DNA from: Phycisphaerae bacterium
Lineage (GTDB): Bacteria > Planctomycetota > Phycisphaerae > UBA1845 > Fen-1342
Length of the DNA stretch: 5,753 nucleotides
Direction: 5' to 3'
Assembly (NCBI GenBank): GCA_026984555.1
Contig: JALSRY010000018.1
Location: 1 to 5,753, forward strand
This document shows, piece by piece, positions 4,791 through 5,753 of the stretch (position 1 is its first letter; every line of letters begins with the position of its first letter). A program made the position numbers and the translations under genes. The notes under the pieces were generated by a model, which made no database searches, had not been told where the DNA came from, and saw only the letters and a program-made list of their open reading frames with translations.

Positions 4791-5753
4791 TGGCTGTCCG
4801 CAGGAACACCCGGCGGCGGGGCGCGATGTTGCTGGAAGTCATCATCGCCTTTTCGATCATGGTCTTCGCGATGGCCGTGCTCGGGGCCCAGCTCTACAGT
4901 GGTATGCGCACGACCGCCCAAGCCGAGGAAATCACCAAGGCCGGACAGTTGGCCGACCGCATGCTGGCCCTGGTCGAACTCGAACCCAACACCGTCGAGC
5001 AGTTCTTTTCACAAAAGGAGATGGACGGCGATTTCGCCGAGCAGTACCCGGGATGGTTCTGGCGGGCCACGGTCGAACCGCTCAGCGATAACGACGACGA
5101 ACAAATCGGCGAAGTCACGATCGAAATCCTGCATCAGACAGATCCCGACCAACGCGAGTCGATCGAGGGCGCTCGCATCGTTCGTACGCTGCACATGCTC
5201 AAGGCCAACCCCGCCAAGATCGACCTTGCCAAGGACTTCGGCGTGCCCGAGGAACAACTCGACACGCTTGCGGCCATCGTTCCGATCCAGGGTTTCGACC
5301 CCAAGGCGCTCGACCCCCAGGCGCTCGTCTCGATCGATCCCGAAACGCTGATGGGGTTGCTGCCCGTGCTGTTGCCGCTCTTGCAGCAGTTTCAGCTCGG
5401 CGGCGTCAACCTCCCCAACAACATCACCCCCGAGATGCTCGACCAGTTGGCCGGTGGCAACGGCGGCGACCTCTCGGCGATGCTCGCCGGAATGGGCGGC
5501 ACCGGCGGCGCCGGCGGCCTGTCCGCGATTCCCGGCCTCTCTGGCGGCGCCGGCGGCGGGGATGCCAACGCCATCCGCGAGCTGATCAAGTCCACCCTGG
5601 GCGACCAGCTTTCCGACGACGAGCTCAACAAGCTGCTCGGGAATCTCGGTGCCGGCGGTGGTGGGGGAGGGGCGACCATTCGCAACCTCGACGCCCAGCG
5701 CGACGCGGAAAACACGCGGTTCAACCGGTTCCGCGGGGGGGGGAAGCGGCGAT
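4790..5753 (+). CDS. gspI: Type II secretion minor pseudopilin GspI-like with long Gly/Leu-rich extension, truncated at window edge
   Basis: The frame opens at ATG 4790, sharing its A with the gspH stop (TGATG), and stays open to the right edge, giving 321 codons. An in-frame GTG at 4787 would add one residue and give a GTGA overlap. The short basic leader MAVRRNTRRRG is followed by AMLLEVIIAFSIMVFAMAVLG (12-32), a class III prepilin helix. Cleavage is predicted after Gly11 with Glu at mature position 5 (Glu16). GspI is a minor pseudopilin of the tip complex with GspJ and GspK. A GspI-like body extends to about 137 (GARIVRTLHML, 127-137), near the family's usual 120-130 residues. Beyond that lies an atypical extension of more than 180 residues. 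It contains DPxxL units (170-186), a leucine-rich stretch (LLPVLLPLLQQF, 190-201), glycine-rich linkers (222-258, 287-294) and short acidic helices (212-220, 274-283). Position in the operon and the N-terminus support GspI; the extension's role is unknown. Confidence 0.8.
   Translation, partial: MAVRRNTRRRGAMLLEVIIAFSIMVFAMAVLGAQLYSGMRTTAQAEEITKAGQLADRMLALVELEPNTVEQFFSQKEMDGDFAEQYPGWFWRATVEPLSDNDDEQIGEVTIEILHQTDPDQRESIEGARIVRTLHMLKANPAKIDLAKDFGVPEEQLDTLAAIVPIQGFDPKALDPQALVSIDPETLMGLLPVLLPLLQQFQLGGVNLPNNITPEMLDQLAGGNGGDLSAMLAGMGGTGGAGGLSAIPGLSGGAGGGDANAIRELIKSTLGDQLSDDELNKLLGNLGAGGGGGGATIRNLDAQRDAENTRFNRFRGGGKRR
5297..5326 (+). repeat. Tandem 15-bp repeat within gspI (DPKAL/DPQAL)
   Basis: GACCCCAAGGCGCTC (5297-5311) is followed directly by GACCCCCAGGCGCTC (5312-5326), with one mismatch in 15. 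The units encode DPKAL and DPQAL, and a more diverged DPETL occurs nearby at residues 183-187. This looks like in-frame duplication within the GspI extension. Confidence 0.7.
5735..5743 (+). repeat. Nine-base G homopolymer in the gspI 3' region
   Basis: Nine consecutive G residues lie within the GspI frame and encode part of the RGGGKRR stretch (315-321). Such a tract is prone to slippage, or to length errors in sequencing. A one-base change would shift the frame of everything downstream, which lies outside the window. Confidence 0.8.

Overview
The window is GC-rich bacterial DNA with four parts: the 3' end of a small conserved gene, a convergent DEAD-box helicase gene, a regulatory gap, and the start of a type II secretion (T2SS) pseudopilus operon that runs off the right edge. 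No tRNA, rRNA, CRISPR array or insertion sequence is visible. The organism is probably an environmental Planctomycetota or PVC-group bacterium. That rests on an alanine-preceded FTLLE prepilin site in GspG, a partial DUF6941-like protein, an arginine-rich helicase tail and a gspF-G-H-I order without gspE next to gspF. It is an inference, not something the sequence proves.

Layout. Positions 1-371 (+) hold the C-terminal 122 codons of a DUF6941-like protein. A 50-bp convergent gap with a GC hairpin follows. Positions 422-1861 (-) encode a 479-residue DEAD-box protein with a good first RecA domain, a badly eroded second RecA domain and a basic arginine-rich tail. Positions 1862-2213 form a 352-bp divergent intergenic region with two candidate promoters, a palindrome and two back-to-back hairpins just ahead of gspF.

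From 2214 rightwards every gene is on the + strand: gspF (inner-membrane platform protein, 403 aa), gspG (major pseudopilin, 146 aa from the preferred start), gspH (minor pseudopilin, 248 aa with an acidic tail) and gspI (minor pseudopilin, at least 321 codons, open at the right edge). gspF-gspG are tightly spaced and gspH-gspI overlap, but gspG and gspH are separated by 143-153 bp containing a long terminator-like hairpin.

Together GspF anchors the pseudopilus assembly machine in the inner membrane, GspG forms the fibre shaft, and GspH and GspI belong to the tip complex that nucleates it. The hairpin after gspG would be a simple way to make much more shaft protein than tip protein. The features least like the textbook system are the catalytically suspect helicase, the roughly 180-residue Gly/Leu-rich extension on GspI, the acidic tail and long leader of GspH, and the structured gspF leader. 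I do not see a wholly new system here; the strongest leads are these lineage-specific modifications of known families.
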